Shown here piece after piece: positions 1 through 8,297 of a stretch of DNA of 64,000 bases (positions are counted from its first letter, which is position 1; the number at the start of each line of letters is the position of its first letter). Source of the stretch: Actinophytocola oryzae (lineage in GTDB: Bacteria; Actinomycetota; Actinomycetes; Mycobacteriales; Pseudonocardiaceae); contig NZ_SOCP01000001.1 of NCBI RefSeq assembly GCF_004364325.1, forward strand, positions 186,001 to 250,000, in the 5' to 3' direction. Both the position numbers and the translations under genes were made by a program. The notes under the pieces were generated by a model. That model saw only the letters and a program-made list of their open reading frames with translations. It made no database searches and was not told the DNA's origin.

Positions 1-514
1 ACACCCGGTCGGGTTGCGCGGCGAGCGCGGCGAGCAGCCGGAACTCGCCGGGCGTGCACGGCACGGGCCGCCCCTCGCTGGTGACCTCGTGGCGCAGCGG
101 GTCGACGGTCAGCGGCCCCACCCGCAGCACCGGGTCCGGCGTGGTGAACGGGCGGGCCCGGCGCAGCAGCGTGCGCACGCGGGCCACCAGCTCACGCGGG
201 CTGAACGGCTTGGTCAGGTAGTCGTCGGCGCCGTGGTCGAGGCCGCGCAGCAGGTCGTCCTCCGTCGAGCGGGCGGTGAGCATCATGATCAGCAGGCCCG
301 CACCCTCGCCGCGCAGGATCCGGCACACCTCCAGCCCGTCGAGCACCGGCAGCATCAGGTCCAGCACCAGCAGGTCGAAACGTTCGCGGCGGACGGCCTC
401 CAGCGCGGCCCTGCCGTCGGCGGCGACGATCACGGTGTGGTGCTCGCGTTCGAGGTAGCGGCGCACCAGCTCGGCCTGCTTGACGTCGTCCTCGGCGAGC
501 GCGATGGCTGCCAT
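1..514 (-). CDS. OmpR/PhoB-family response regulator (C-terminus cut off by window edge)
   Basis: DNA-binding response regulator of a two-component system. The start at 514 gives MAAIALAEDD, then the phosphoacceptor region LVLDLMLPVLDG, the switch threonine in MMLTARS and the lysine in DYLTKPFSPREL. After the receiver (about residues 1-115) a winged-helix effector begins (PLTVDPLRHEV, then a TPGEFRLL segment) and runs off the left edge. Divergent from the efflux-type operon at 606; the 11-bp-spaced repeats between them look like its binding site. The partner kinase, if any, would lie outside the window. Family assignment is secure; the regulated genes are inferred from position. Confidence 0.93.
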   Translation of the reverse strand, partial: MAAIALAEDDVKQAELVRRYLEREHHTVIVAADGRAALEAVRRERFDLLVLDLMLPVLDGLEVCRILRGEGAGLLIMMLTARSTEDDLLRGLDHGADDYLTKPFSPRELVARVRTLLRRARPFTTPDPVLRVGPLTVDPLRHEVTSEGRPVPCTPGEFRLLAALAAQPDRV

Positions 515-544
515 GGCGCCGATGGTAGAGCCGTCCCGCGAACA

Positions 545-599
545 CTGACGGGACCCGAACCGGACCCTGACAGCTCTCTGACAATCCTGCGACAGTCTT
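545..599 (+). promoter_or_regulatory. 11-bp-phased direct repeats, candidate response-regulator site
   Basis: CTGACG (545), CTGACA (567), CTGACA (578) and GCGACA (589) lie on one 11-bp grid just upstream of the lipoprotein ATG at 606; only the slot at 556 is poor. Tandem half-sites at one helical turn are the usual target of OmpR/PhoB-type regulators, and one is encoded divergently. Binding is inferred. Confidence 0.55.
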
Positions 600-605
600 C
601 TCGCC

Positions 606-1187
606 ATGACCAAGCGCATCCTCCTCGCGGTCGCCGCCGCCGCCCTGCTCGGCGCGTGCTCGTCGCCGCCCTCGGCAGAGCCACCGGTAGCGTCGCTCTC
701 GACGGCGAAGGGCACGGCGACCTCCGCCACCACCGCGCCCGCCGGTGACGCGGGCCGCCCGCAGCTCCGCCTCGACAGCTCGGACGAGGAGGTCAACCTC
801 GCCTGGCAGGGTTACTACCTCTGCCTGGAGGCACACGGCCACAAGATGCTCGACGGGCGCACCGACGAGCACGCGGGCCCGGCGGGCAACACCAAGGTCA
901 CCTCGCCGGACATGGAGGACGACAGCCCGCAGTCGGTGCGGGCCCGCAAGGAGTGTGCGAACAAGCTCCCGTTACAGCCGCCGGAGCTGGAGCCGGAGAC
1001 CAACCCGCACTACCTCGACGACTACCACGAGTACATGACCTGCCTGACCGACGGCGGCCTCAAGGTTCACCCGATCGAGCCGTTCGGGACTGGCTGGACC
1101 TACGACGACGGCGTCACCCAGACCCTGCCGGAGGACCAGCAGCGCAAGCTCGAGCACGACTGTCAGGTGGAGGCCTTCAGTGCCTGA
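606..1187 (+). CDS. small lipoprotein, first gene of a MacB-like efflux operon
   Basis: 193-residue exported protein with a lipoprotein signal: MTKR, a hydrophobic stretch, then the lipobox LLGAC with the cysteine at about residue 18. A Ser/Pro/Thr linker follows, then a compact acidic domain with cysteines (YYLCLEAHG, RKECANK, YMTCLTDGG, LEHDCQVEAF) that could form two disulfides. No named domain recognised. Its stop overlaps the start of the adaptor gene by 8 bp, so it is probably co-translated and works with the transporter outside the membrane. Function unknown. Confidence 0.8.
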   Translation: MTKRILLAVAAAALLGACSSPPSAEPPVASLSTAKGTATSATTAPAGDAGRPQLRLDSSDEEVNLAWQGYYLCLEAHGHKMLDGRTDEHAGPAGNTKVTSPDMEDDSPQSVRARKECANKLPLQPPELEPETNPHYLDDYHEYMTCLTDGGLKVHPIEPFGTGWTYDDGVTQTLPEDQQRKLEHDCQVEAFSA

Positions 1188-2244
1188 CCGGCGGGTGTTC
1201 CTGACCGCGGTCGCCGTGGTGGTGGCGGGCGGGGTCGGCGCGGGAGCCGTGGCGCTGGCCGACCACGACGACACCGCGCAGGCCGCCCCGCCCACGCCGA
1301 AGGTCGCGACGACGAGGGTGGTGCGGACCGACCTGGCCGACACGCAGAGCTTCGGTGGCACCCTCGGCTACGGCGGCGTGACCACGCTGAAGGGCACGGG
1401 GGCAGGCACGGTCACCAAGCTCCCGGCCGTCGGCGCGGTCGCGGCCAGGGGCGACGCGCTGTACTGGGTGGACGGCCGCCCGGTGCCGGTGTTCTTCGGC
1501 GACACACCGCTGTACCGGCCGGTGGACAACCCGGACCTGGTCGGCCCGGACGTGGCGGTGGTGGCCGCGAACCTGGCCGAGCTCGGCTACGCGGTCGGCG
1601 CGCGGGCGAAGGACGCGACGAAGGCGCGGGCCAACCCGACCCTGCTGGCGTCGCTGAAGAAGTGGCAGGACAGGGTGGGCATGGAGCCGACCGGGACGCT
1701 GGCACCGGGCCAGGTCGTGGTGCTCGCCGGACCCGTTCGGGTCAACTCTGTCACCGCCCAGCTGGGTGACCCGGTCGCGGAGGAGTTGCTGACGGTCACC
1801 GCCACGACCAAGGTCGTCACGATGCCGGTCGAGGCGGGCGAGGTCAGCAAGCTCACCACGGGCATGCCGGTGACGGTGGTGCGGCCGGACGGCGGGAACG
1901 TGCCCGCGACGGTCGCGTCGGTCAGCACGACCGTCACCGGCAGTGAGGACAATTCCCAGACCGGGGGACCTCCGAAGGTGGAGGTGCTGGTGACGCCGGC
2001 CGACCAGCAGGCGGTGGCCGATCTCGAGAGCGCCTCCGTGCGGGTCACCGTGACGACGGAGACCCACAAGGGCGTGCTGGCGGTGCCGGTCGGCGCGCTG
2101 GTCGCGTTGCGGGAGGGCGGTTACGCGGTCCAGCTGCCGAACGGGACCTACCGCGCGGTGACCACCGGGATGTTCTCCCGCGAGCTGGTGGAGATCTCGG
2201 GCGACGGGGTCACCGAGGGCATGACGGTGGTGACGACGTCGTGA
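1180..2244 (+). CDS. periplasmic-adaptor-like protein with peptidoglycan-binding domain
   Basis: 354-residue membrane-fusion (HlyD/MacA-like) adaptor starting at GTG 1180. One N-terminal membrane segment ([20 protein letters not shown]) is followed by the beta-barrel/lipoyl part (about 40-90), an inserted helical peptidoglycan_binding_1-like region ([30 protein letters not shown], about 115-170) and further beta domains to the C-terminus. Actinobacterial efflux adaptors of this kind sit outside the membrane and pair with a MacB-like ATPase and permease, encoded here directly downstream with 4-bp overlaps. Substrate cannot be told from sequence. Confidence 0.85.
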   Translation: MPDRRVFLTAVAVVVAGGVGAGAVALADHDDTAQAAPPTPKVATTRVVRTDLADTQSFGGTLGYGGVTTLKGTGAGTVTKLPAVGAVAARGDALYWVDGRPVPVFFGDTPLYRPVDNPDLVGPDVAVVAANLAELGYAVGARAKDATKARANPTLLASLKKWQDRVGMEPTGTLAPGQVVVLAGPVRVNSVTAQLGDPVAEELLTVTATTKVVTMPVEAGEVSKLTTGMPVTVVRPDGGNVPATVASVSTTVTGSEDNSQTGGPPKVEVLVTPADQQAVADLESASVRVTVTTETHKGVLAVPVGALVALREGGYAVQLPNGTYRAVTTGMFSRELVEISGDGVTEGMTVVTTS

Positions 2245-2897
2245 TCCTGTCGCTGAAGGAGGTGAGCAAGCACTACCCGGGTGGTGTCGTGGCACTCGAC
2301 CGGGTGTCGCTGTCGCTCGACGAGGGGGAGATGCTGGCGATCGTGGGCCCGTCGGGGTCGGGGAAGTCGACGCTGCTGTCGATCGTGGGCACCCTGGACC
2401 GCCCGACCAGTGGCCGGGTGGAGATCGGGGGCGTGGACGTCACGGACCTGCCGGACCGGCGGCTGTCCGCGCTGCGCGGCCGCCGGCTGGGGTTCGTGTT
2501 CCAGCAGTTCCACCTGAGCGACGGCCTGTCGGCGGTGGACAACGTGGCCACGGCACTGCTGTACGCGGGGGTGCCACGCAGGCAGCGGCGCGACCGTGCG
2601 GTGGCCGCGCTGGAACGGGTCGGGCTCGGGCATCGCCTGTCACACAAGCCTTTCCAGCTCTCCGGCGGCGAGCGGCAGCGAGTGGCGATAGCGCGGGCGG
2701 TGGTCACCTCGCCGACACTGGTGCTGGCCGACGAACCGACCGGCGCGCTGGACAGCGACAACGGCGCGGCGGTGCTGGCACTGCTGCGTTCGCTGAACGC
2801 CGAGGGCACGACGGTCGCGGTGATCACCCACGATCGCGACATCGCGGCGTCGCTACCGCGCCGGGTGGAGCTGCGAGACGGGCGGGTGGTGGCATGA
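2241..2897 (+). CDS. ABC transporter ATP-binding protein, MacB/LolD type
   Basis: 218-residue ATPase of the MacB/LolD/FtsE class. Walker [10 protein letters not shown] (about residues 35-43), Q-loop in FVFQQFHL, signature [14 protein letters not shown], Walker [12 protein letters not shown] and the H-loop ITHDRD are all intact. GTG start at 2241 overlaps the adaptor stop, and its own stop overlaps the permease ATG at 2894, so the subunits are translationally coupled. It would energise the downstream FtsX-type permease for extrusion or extraction of an envelope substrate. Confidence 0.95.
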   Translation: MILSLKEVSKHYPGGVVALDRVSLSLDEGEMLAIVGPSGSGKSTLLSIVGTLDRPTSGRVEIGGVDVTDLPDRRLSALRGRRLGFVFQQFHLSDGLSAVDNVATALLYAGVPRRQRRDRAVAALERVGLGHRLSHKPFQLSGGERQRVAIARAVVTSPTLVLADEPTGALDSDNGAAVLALLRSLNAEGTTVAVITHDRDIAASLPRRVELRDGRVVA

Positions 2898-4090
2898 CAG
2901 CGGTCAGACCGGTCCGGCTGGGCCTGGGTGACGTGCTGCGCCTTGGCCTGCTGGGCATCACGGCCCGCCGCTTCCGCGCTGCACTGTCGGCCCTGGGCAT
3001 AGCGATCGGCATAGCGACGATGATCGTGGTCACGGGCATCCCCGCGACGAGCCAGCGCGCGCTGCTGGACGAGCTGACCGCACTGGGCACGAACATGCTG
3101 CGTGCGGAGCCGACCCCGGGCGACCCGCCGGTGGAGCTGTCCTCGGACGCGGTGGAACGGGTGGCACGCATAGGCCCGGTGACGGGAGCCGCGGCCGTGG
3201 CCAACACGCACACGATCGTGCGCCGCTCGGACCGCGCGCCACTGGGCGACGGCTCGGGCCTGTCGGTGCTGGCGAGCACGACGAACCTGTTGTCCCAACT
3301 GAACGGCACGGTGGCCGACGGCAGGTTCCTGGACGCGTCGACGTCCCGTTTCCCGACGGTGGTGCTGGGCTACGTGGCAGCGGGCAGGCTGGGAATAGAC
3401 CGCCTGACCCCGAACCAGGCGCCGCAGGTCTACATAGGACAGACGTGGTTCACGGTGATCGGCATCCTGGCCCCGATGCCACTCGCCGCCGACGTGGAAC
3501 GGGCGGTGCTGGTCGGCTGGGACGCGGCCCGCACGTGGCTCGAGTTCACCGGCCACCCGACAGTCGTCTACGCGAAGGCGAGGGAGAACGCGATCGAGGA
3601 CGTGCGCGCGGTACTGGCACCCACGCTGTACCCGCGACTACCCGGGTTGGTACAGGTGTCCCGCCCGTCCGACGCACTGGCGGCGAAACGTGCGACGGAG
3701 AACAACTTCTCGGCACTGCTGCTCGGGTTGGCCGGCGTGGCGCTGCTCGTGGGCGGCATCGGCGTGGCGAACACGATGTTCATCTCGGTACTGGAACGCA
3801 GAAGGGAGATCGGACTGCGCAGGGCACTGGGTGCGACGAGATCCCACATCCGGTCGCAGTTCCTGACCGAGGCGGTGGCACTGTCCACAGTGGGCGGAGC
3901 CGCGGGCACGGCGACAGGCGCACTGGTGACGGCGGCCTACGCGCTGTACCAGGACTGGCAGGTGGTGATCCCGCCACTGGCCGTACTGGGCGGCGTGGTG
4001 GGCGCGATCGTGGTGGGCGCGGTGGCCGGCCTGCACCCGTCGATCCGCGCGTCCAGACTGACTCCGACCGAGGCTCTGGCCGCCGCGTGA
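2894..4090 (+). CDS. ABC transporter permease, FtsX/MacB family
   Basis: 398-residue permease. One TM segment near residues 22-45 ([20 protein letters not shown]), a large extracytoplasmic MacB-type domain (about 50-265) and three C-terminal TM segments: [22 protein letters not shown], the region around [21 protein letters not shown], and [18 protein letters not shown]. The loop [14 protein letters not shown] is the conserved FtsX signature. Last gene of the four-gene operon, closed by a strong inverted repeat at 4093-4128. Confidence 0.93.
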   Translation: MTAVRPVRLGLGDVLRLGLLGITARRFRAALSALGIAIGIATMIVVTGIPATSQRALLDELTALGTNMLRAEPTPGDPPVELSSDAVERVARIGPVTGAAAVANTHTIVRRSDRAPLGDGSGLSVLASTTNLLSQLNGTVADGRFLDASTSRFPTVVLGYVAAGRLGIDRLTPNQAPQVYIGQTWFTVIGILAPMPLAADVERAVLVGWDAARTWLEFTGHPTVVYAKARENAIEDVRAVLAPTLYPRLPGLVQVSRPSDALAAKRATENNFSALLLGLAGVALLVGGIGVANTMFISVLERRREIGLRRALGATRSHIRSQFLTEAVALSTVGGAAGTATGALVTAAYALYQDWQVVIPPLAVLGGVVGAIVVGAVAGLHPSIRASRLTPTEALAAA

Positions 4091-4092
4091 GA

Positions 4093-4128
4093 ACCGGGTG
4101 CCCCAGCGTCGAGGCGAGGGCACCCGGT
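4093..4128. terminator. bidirectional stem-loop between convergent genes
   Basis: Perfect 11-bp arms ACCGGGTGCCC and GGGCACCCGGT separated by 14 nt, just after the permease stop (4090) and just before the stop of the leftward CBM2 remnant (4136). No T tract, as is common in high-GC actinomycetes. Confidence 0.7.
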
Positions 4129-4135
4129 ACTTCGA

Positions 4136-4570
4136 CTACGGCGTGGCGCAGGAGACGGCGGGTGTCGCCCACTGCCCGTTGGCCATCACGGTGAAGCCGA
4201 ACGTGGTGCTGGCGCCTGGGCCGAGGTTGCCGTTCCCGTTGGGACGCATGGTCATGACGATCCCGCTGGAGTCCCAGCTGGGCGTGCCGCTCCACGTGGT
4301 GGAGACCCGTTGCGGGGAGGTGAGCCGCACGGTGGCGGTCCAACTGGTGATGGCGGCCGACCCGGCGCGGATGGTCACCTCACCGTTGAACCGGTCGCCC
4401 CACTGCTGCGAGGTGCGATAGGTGGCGGTGCAGGACCCGCCGGAAGGCGGCGGGTTGCCGGGGTCGCTACCGCCGGTGGGCGCCACGGCCCGACCGGTGG
4501 CCGTGGAGATCATCCCGGCACAGAGGCCGCGGCTGTTGAGGTTGGCCACGATCTGCGGGATGGCGCTGAT
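4136..4570 (-). pseudogene. C-terminal remnant of NodB-type polysaccharide deacetylase with CBM2
   Basis: Read leftward from 4570, the sequence begins abruptly with ISAIPQIVANLNSRGLCAG, the C-terminal helix region typical of secreted NodB-fold deacetylases (acetylxylan or chitin esterase type). It continues through a short Gly/Pro/Ser linker into a complete CBM2: SCTATYRTSQQWGDRFNGEV, then WTATVRL, WSGTPSWDSSG and the terminal TPAVSCATP. The catalytic domain and signal peptide are missing: upstream of 4570 lies a palindromic repeat array and C-rich filler. The frame stays open through the repeats, but that product would be arginine-rich nonsense. Truncated gene, likely inactive. Confidence 0.8.
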
Positions 4571-4690
4571 CGTAACGAAGGACGCCTTCGTAACGCCCGG
4601 CGCAAGGAAGGGGGTCCTTCGTGACGTCCGGTGTAACGAAGGACGCCTTCGTGACGCCCGGTGTAAGGAAGGCGTCCTTCGTAACGCTTT
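4571..4690. repeat. 30/31-bp palindromic tandem repeat array (4 units)
   Basis: Four units with GAAGG starts at 4577, 4607, 4638 and 4668 (period 30-31 bp). Each contains a hairpin of the form ACGAAGG-ACG-CCTTCGT; loop ACG or CGT marks orientation, and unit 2 is degenerate (GAAGGGGGTCCTTC). Spacers read about TAACGCCCGGTG. The same family recurs at 52961-53073 and in a relaxed form at 5035-5077. It abuts the truncated deacetylase at 4570. Confidence 0.9.
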
Positions 4691-5034
4691 GTCCGCCCCG
4701 CCCCGCCCCGCTGCCCCGCCCCGGCTCGGCCCACCGTGTTGCCCCGCCTGGCCGCCGCCCAAGGTCGCATCGCTTTGCCGCCTCGCGCTGCCTCGCCTCG
4801 CCGCGTCCCTCGCCGCCGCCATGCGCCGCCTCGCCGCCCGGTCTCGCCGTGCCGCCCCTGGCCGCGCCACGTCGCCCCGCCGCTTCGCCCCGCCGCCGCG
4901 TGGCCCTGTCGCGGTGTCGCCGTGCTGGTAGCGCTGCCGCGCCGCCTGGCGCGACACGCTGACCCGTTCCGAACGCCTCCGTCGGCGCGTCGGTGTTGCC
5001 AACGGCAACGTGAACCTGCCTGCTGCCCAGCACC
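4691..5034. other. C-rich, purine-poor spacer without a credible gene
   Basis: About 340 bp dominated by CCCCGCC, CGCCTCGCC and CCGCCGC words on the + strand. All frames stay open but encode Arg/Ala/Pro-rich nonsense with no start signal or domain. A small hairpin GTTGCC-AAC-GGCAAC lies at 4995-5009. It separates the repeat array from the ThuA-gene terminator and probably replaced the missing 5' part of the deacetylase gene. Confidence 0.6.
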
Positions 5035-5077
5035 GAAGGCGCCCTTCCCGACGTCGAGTGTCAGGAAGGGTGCCTTC
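5035..5077 (-). terminator. stem-loop downstream of the ThuA/ricin gene, related to the GAAGG repeats
   Basis: 14-bp arms at 5035-5048 (GAAGGCGCCCTTCC) and 5064-5077 (GGAAGGGTGCCTTC) with one G-T pair and a 15-nt loop. It lies 32 nt past the stop of the leftward gene ending at 5109, so it can terminate that transcript. Both arms contain the GAAGG/CCTTC core of the nearby tandem array. Confidence 0.65.
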
Positions 5078-5108
5078 AGTGCCGCCTCGGCCCCGTGAGG
5101 TGTGCCCC

Positions 5109-6374
5109 CTACGCGACTCGGAACGACTGGCTCGCCCCGCCGTTGCAGGTGGTCTGGGTCAGCTGGACGCTGTCGGCGGTCGAGGAGCCCGGTACGGTCA
5201 GGCACTTCGCGCTGTTGCGGTTCACGAAGTGGTAGTAACCGCCGCCCTCCGTGACCCACTGCCACTGCTGGTTCAGACCACCGCCGTACGCCCACAGCTG
5301 GATCGCGGCGTTGTCCGCCACCGACACGTCCTTGACGTCCAGCACCTGCGCCGCGTTGAGCTGGCTGTTGATCCGGCCGAAACCGCCGGACGTCGGCTGG
5401 AACTGGAAGCGTTGTGCGTTGGTGCCGTTGCACGCGTACTGCTGGACCACGGTCCCGTTCGCCGACGCCGCGGCGCGGATGTCGACGCACTTTCCACTGG
5501 CGCGGCCGGTCACGGTGTACCACGCGGTGGGGGAGATCTCGCCGGGGTCGGGCGGGGTGGTGCCGCCGCCACCGCCGAGCCACTTCAGGCCGTCGAGGAT
5601 GAAACGGTTCTGGTTCGGGCTGTCGAAGGTGGACGACAGCTGCTGGTTCGTGTCGTAGTTCATCCTGTTGTGGCCGAAGTTCGCGTACAGCATGCGGAAG
5701 TTCGTGTTCGTCCACATGATCGGGTAGTAACCACTGTGCCACTGCTGCGCCGGGTCGTCACCCACCGGGAACGTCGACGCGTCCAGCGACGCCAGGACCT
5801 GGATGTTCGGGTTCTGGCGCAGGTCCCGCTCCCACGAGTACCACTCGCTCACCGACGACTGGATCGTCGTGGGCAGGTTGACCGTCGACGGGTGCGTGCG
5901 GTTGTCGATCCTCAGCGTCTCTGCGGTCGGGCCCCACGTGTTGGTCGCGAACCGGCCCGTGCCCAGGAAGTCGTTGTGGAACCAGTTCGCGTACGACGGG
6001 GTCGTGTTGTCGTTGTAGGCGGTCACGTGGAAGCCGAAGAAGCCCCCGCCCGCCTGCACGTACCGCTGGAAGCCCTGGAACTGCGCCGACGACTGCGGCT
6101 GGTCGTCGAGGAACATCACGACCTGGGCCTGCGCCGGGGTGAGCGAGGTCAGCCGGTTCCAGTCGGTCGTCGACGAGTACGTGTACCCGTTCGCCGACGC
6201 CTGCTGTGCGAACCAGACGTTCGCCTCCTTCTCGAAGGCGATGTGCGCGGCGTCCCACGTGCCGCTGTAGAACGCCAGCACGCTGAACGGCGCGGCGCTC
6301 GCCACCGGAGGCGCCAGTATGCCAAGACCGAGGAGTACGGCCGACAACAGGACCTTCACCGATCTGGACACCAT
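5109..6374 (-). CDS. secreted ThuA-domain protein with ricin-type beta-trefoil
   Basis: 421 residues from the ATG at 6374, chosen because GGGGAGGAG precedes it. Signal peptide MVSRSVKVLLSAVLLGLGIL ending near VASAAP. ThuA-like class-I-amidotransferase fold, about residues 30-245 (FLDDQPQSSAQFQGFQRYV, GFFGFHVTAYND, NWFHNDFLG, WYSWERDL). A GGGGG/Pro linker leads to a CBM13 beta-trefoil (about 275-420) with WYTVTGRASGKCVDIRAA and QxF/QxW-type repeats (QRFQFQP, QQWQWV, QSFRVA). Secreted ThuA proteins are associated with sugar metabolism; the trefoil likely anchors it to polysaccharide. The promoter-proximal word GGTTAATTT recurs upstream of the next gene. Confidence 0.88.
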   Translation of the reverse strand: MVSRSVKVLLSAVLLGLGILAPPVASAAPFSVLAFYSGTWDAAHIAFEKEANVWFAQQASANGYTYSSTTDWNRLTSLTPAQAQVVMFLDDQPQSSAQFQGFQRYVQAGGGFFGFHVTAYNDNTTPSYANWFHNDFLGTGRFATNTWGPTAETLRIDNRTHPSTVNLPTTIQSSVSEWYSWERDLRQNPNIQVLASLDASTFPVGDDPAQQWHSGYYPIMWTNTNFRMLYANFGHNRMNYDTNQQLSSTFDSPNQNRFILDGLKWLGGGGGTTPPDPGEISPTAWYTVTGRASGKCVDIRAAASANGTVVQQYACNGTNAQRFQFQPTSGGFGRINSQLNAAQVLDVKDVSVADNAAIQLWAYGGGLNQQWQWVTEGGGYYHFVNRNSAKCLTVPGSSTADSVQLTQTTCNGGASQSFRVA

Positions 6375-6409
6375 GGCGGCTCCTCCCCGACGAGGTAAAT
6401 ACACGCCTT

Positions 6410-6418
6410 AAATTAACC
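6410..6418 (-). promoter_or_regulatory. GGTTAATTT element upstream of the ThuA/ricin gene
   Basis: AT-rich word about 40 nt before the ATG. The same nine bases occur 18-26 nt before the start at 7748 (7766-7774). It could be part of a promoter or a shared regulator site. Confidence 0.35.
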
Positions 6419-6513
6419 CATGGACCGGGAGTTGGTCTAGACCTGTTTGCACGAACCTCGCGGGCCGGTAAGCCGCAAGGTAAGCGCATGCCTGGCTGGT
6501 GCGAACAAGGCGA

Positions 6514-6537
6514 AGCCGGCGCCCGTGGGCGCCGGCT
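6514..6537 (-). terminator. stem-loop terminator after the 6561 gene
   Basis: Perfect 11-bp arms AGCCGGCGCCC and GGGCGCCGGCT with a 2-nt centre, 24 nt past the stop of the leftward secreted-protein gene. Confidence 0.75.
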
Positions 6538-6560
6538 CGAGGGTGGTCAACGGGTGGAGG

Positions 6561-7748
6561 TCAGCCGTCGTAGGTGGCCTGCTCGACCGCGAACACGTTG
6601 CGGCTCCCGGCGCTCTCCGTCAGCGACCACAGCAGGTCCGGGTTCACGTCGTCCTCCCAGTAGGAGATGCTCTCGGCGCCGCTCACCCACGAGTAGGTGG
6701 CGGAACCCGTCGCCGACGTCCAGTAGTACAGCTGCTTCTGGCCCGACGACGCGAACCACCAGCGTCCGTTGTGCGAGGCCACGCCGTTGAGGTTGTACCA
6801 GGGCAGCTGAAGCGCCTGGCTCGCCGTGGTCGACGCGGCGAACGTGCCGCTCGACGCGAACGGGTAGCGGATCGCCCTCGGCGCGCGGTTCGGGTAGGAC
6901 GTGCAGCCCGACTGGCAGGTGTACTCGGTCATCACGATCGACTTGCTGACCCGGTCGAGCGAGATCGTCGACCACGCGAGGTTCGTGCCGGACGTCGTGC
7001 CCGCGGTGATCGTGCCGATCTGCGGCAGCGCGTAGGCGTAGTTGTGCGCGTAGTACACGCCGCTGGACTGACGGCCGATCTGGTCGGCGGTGCCGCCGGT
7101 GTTCGTCTTGAGGATCTTGCGCATGTCGAACACCCGCATGCCGCGGCCGGTGTCGGCGACGTACAGGTAGTCGCCGTACCAGGAGACCCCGCCCGCGTGG
7201 ACCGGGATGTCCTTGAAGTTCGGCGTCGTCGCGGAACCGGTCGGCTCGACCAGCAGGACCTTGCGGTACTTGTTGGGGTAGGTGGCGTCCCAGTCGACGA
7301 GCGTGATCCTGCTGCGGGACTGGGCGCCGTCGCACCCTGCCTTGGTGTACCAGCTGACCACGACGAGCTGGTGGCCGTCGTAGTTGCCGCTGTTGGCGGT
7401 GCCGATCGCATCGCGGCTGGTCGTGATGCCCTGCGGGAAGTTCGTGCAGTCGGAGTTGTCGCCGCTGTCGAACCGGAACCCGGTCTCCAGCCCTGCCGGG
7501 GAGAACGAGGACGGCAGCCCGGTGCGGTCGTGGTTCGCGTTGTCCATCACCGTGTGGACGGGCGCCGTGCCGAGCGTCGACACGAGCGCGGCGTTTACCG
7601 CGTCGAACTGGTTGTAGTTCGCGCTGAGCGTGTACTGGCCGGCCGGCAGGGTCGTCGGCCCGGCCGCGGCGTTCGCGGCTCCCGGGACGGCGAACAGGGC
7701 GGCGATGAGTGCGCCGGTGGCGGCGATGGTGAGGCGGCGTCGTCGCAT
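6561..7748 (-). CDS. secreted protein, probably beta-propeller
   Basis: 395 residues from the ATG at 7748 (preceded by GGAGG in ACGGAGGCTTC). Signal peptide MRRRRLTIAATGALIAALFA to about ANAAAG. The mature part has recurring short aromatic/Asp-rich segments (SWYGDYLYVADTGRGMRVFD, KILKTNT, WWFASSGQKQLYYWTS, ESISYWEDD), which look like propeller blades, and cysteine pairs (SDCTNFP/AGCDGA; YTCQSGCTSYP). No catalytic motif recognised; conserved hypothetical in actinomycetes as far as I can judge. Monocistronic: terminator at 6514 and its own GGTTAATTT element. Confidence 0.75.
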   Translation of the reverse strand: MRRRRLTIAATGALIAALFAVPGAANAAAGPTTLPAGQYTLSANYNQFDAVNAALVSTLGTAPVHTVMDNANHDRTGLPSSFSPAGLETGFRFDSGDNSDCTNFPQGITTSRDAIGTANSGNYDGHQLVVVSWYTKAGCDGAQSRSRITLVDWDATYPNKYRKVLLVEPTGSATTPNFKDIPVHAGGVSWYGDYLYVADTGRGMRVFDMRKILKTNTGGTADQIGRQSSGVYYAHNYAYALPQIGTITAGTTSGTNLAWSTISLDRVSKSIVMTEYTCQSGCTSYPNRAPRAIRYPFASSGTFAASTTASQALQLPWYNLNGVASHNGRWWFASSGQKQLYYWTSATGSATYSWVSGAESISYWEDDVNPDLLWSLTESAGSRNVFAVEQATYDG

Positions 7749-7894
7749 GAAGCCTCCGTAGTCGGAAATTAACCGAACGTGGGGCATCATAGTGAGACTC
7801 TGGCCGGTCGATCAACCGCCGGTATCCGTGTCGGCCGGGGGGACCGGGAGGCCGCGAGCGGACGAGGGCGCCCGTACGCGCGCCGGGGGTGACC

Positions 7895-8161
7895 TCAGCT
7901 CCGCGCCTCGTGGCAGGCCCTCGTCGCGTAGGGCCAGTCCACCCCGGCCTGGTGGAGCCCTTCGGTGCATTCCTGCAGGTCCCCCTCCTCACCGGCCGCG
8001 CAGGCGGCGTCGGTCTCGGTGTCGGCGTAGTAGCCCATCTCCTCGAGATAGCTCGTACAGGCCGCGACATCGGCCTGCGCGGGCGCGGCGACCATGGTGG
8101 GGCCCACAACGGCCACCGCCACCGCGAACATCGTGGTGATCACCCGGGAAATTCGGCTCAT
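7895..8161 (-). CDS. small secreted four-cysteine protein
   Basis: 88 residues. Signal peptide MSRISRVITTMFAVAVAVVG to about APAQA, then a mature acidic peptide of about 58 residues with four cysteines (AACTSYL, AACAAGE, LQECTEG, TRACHEA), enough for two disulfides. Strong ribosome-binding site GGAAGGAG upstream of the ATG. No family recognised; the size and disulfide pattern would suit an extracellular inhibitor or signalling peptide, but that is a guess. Confidence 0.75.
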   Translation of the reverse strand: MSRISRVITTMFAVAVAVVGPTMVAAPAQADVAACTSYLEEMGYYADTETDAACAAGEEGDLQECTEGLHQAGVDWPYATRACHEARS

Positions 8162-8297
8162 CGTCGAGTCTCCTTCCGCTGTCGAGACGGTTCCCGGTCA
8201 TCACAGCACCCGATCACCCACGTCACCGCGATGATCAGTCACGGGAGTGACACCCACCCGACCGACGGGTGGCCCGGCCACCTCGACGGCCCCGGGA

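Noticed and set aside
4571..4690. CRISPR array
   Set aside because: Units are contiguous tandem copies with the palindrome in each and nearly identical spacers; there are no unique spacers and no cas genes.
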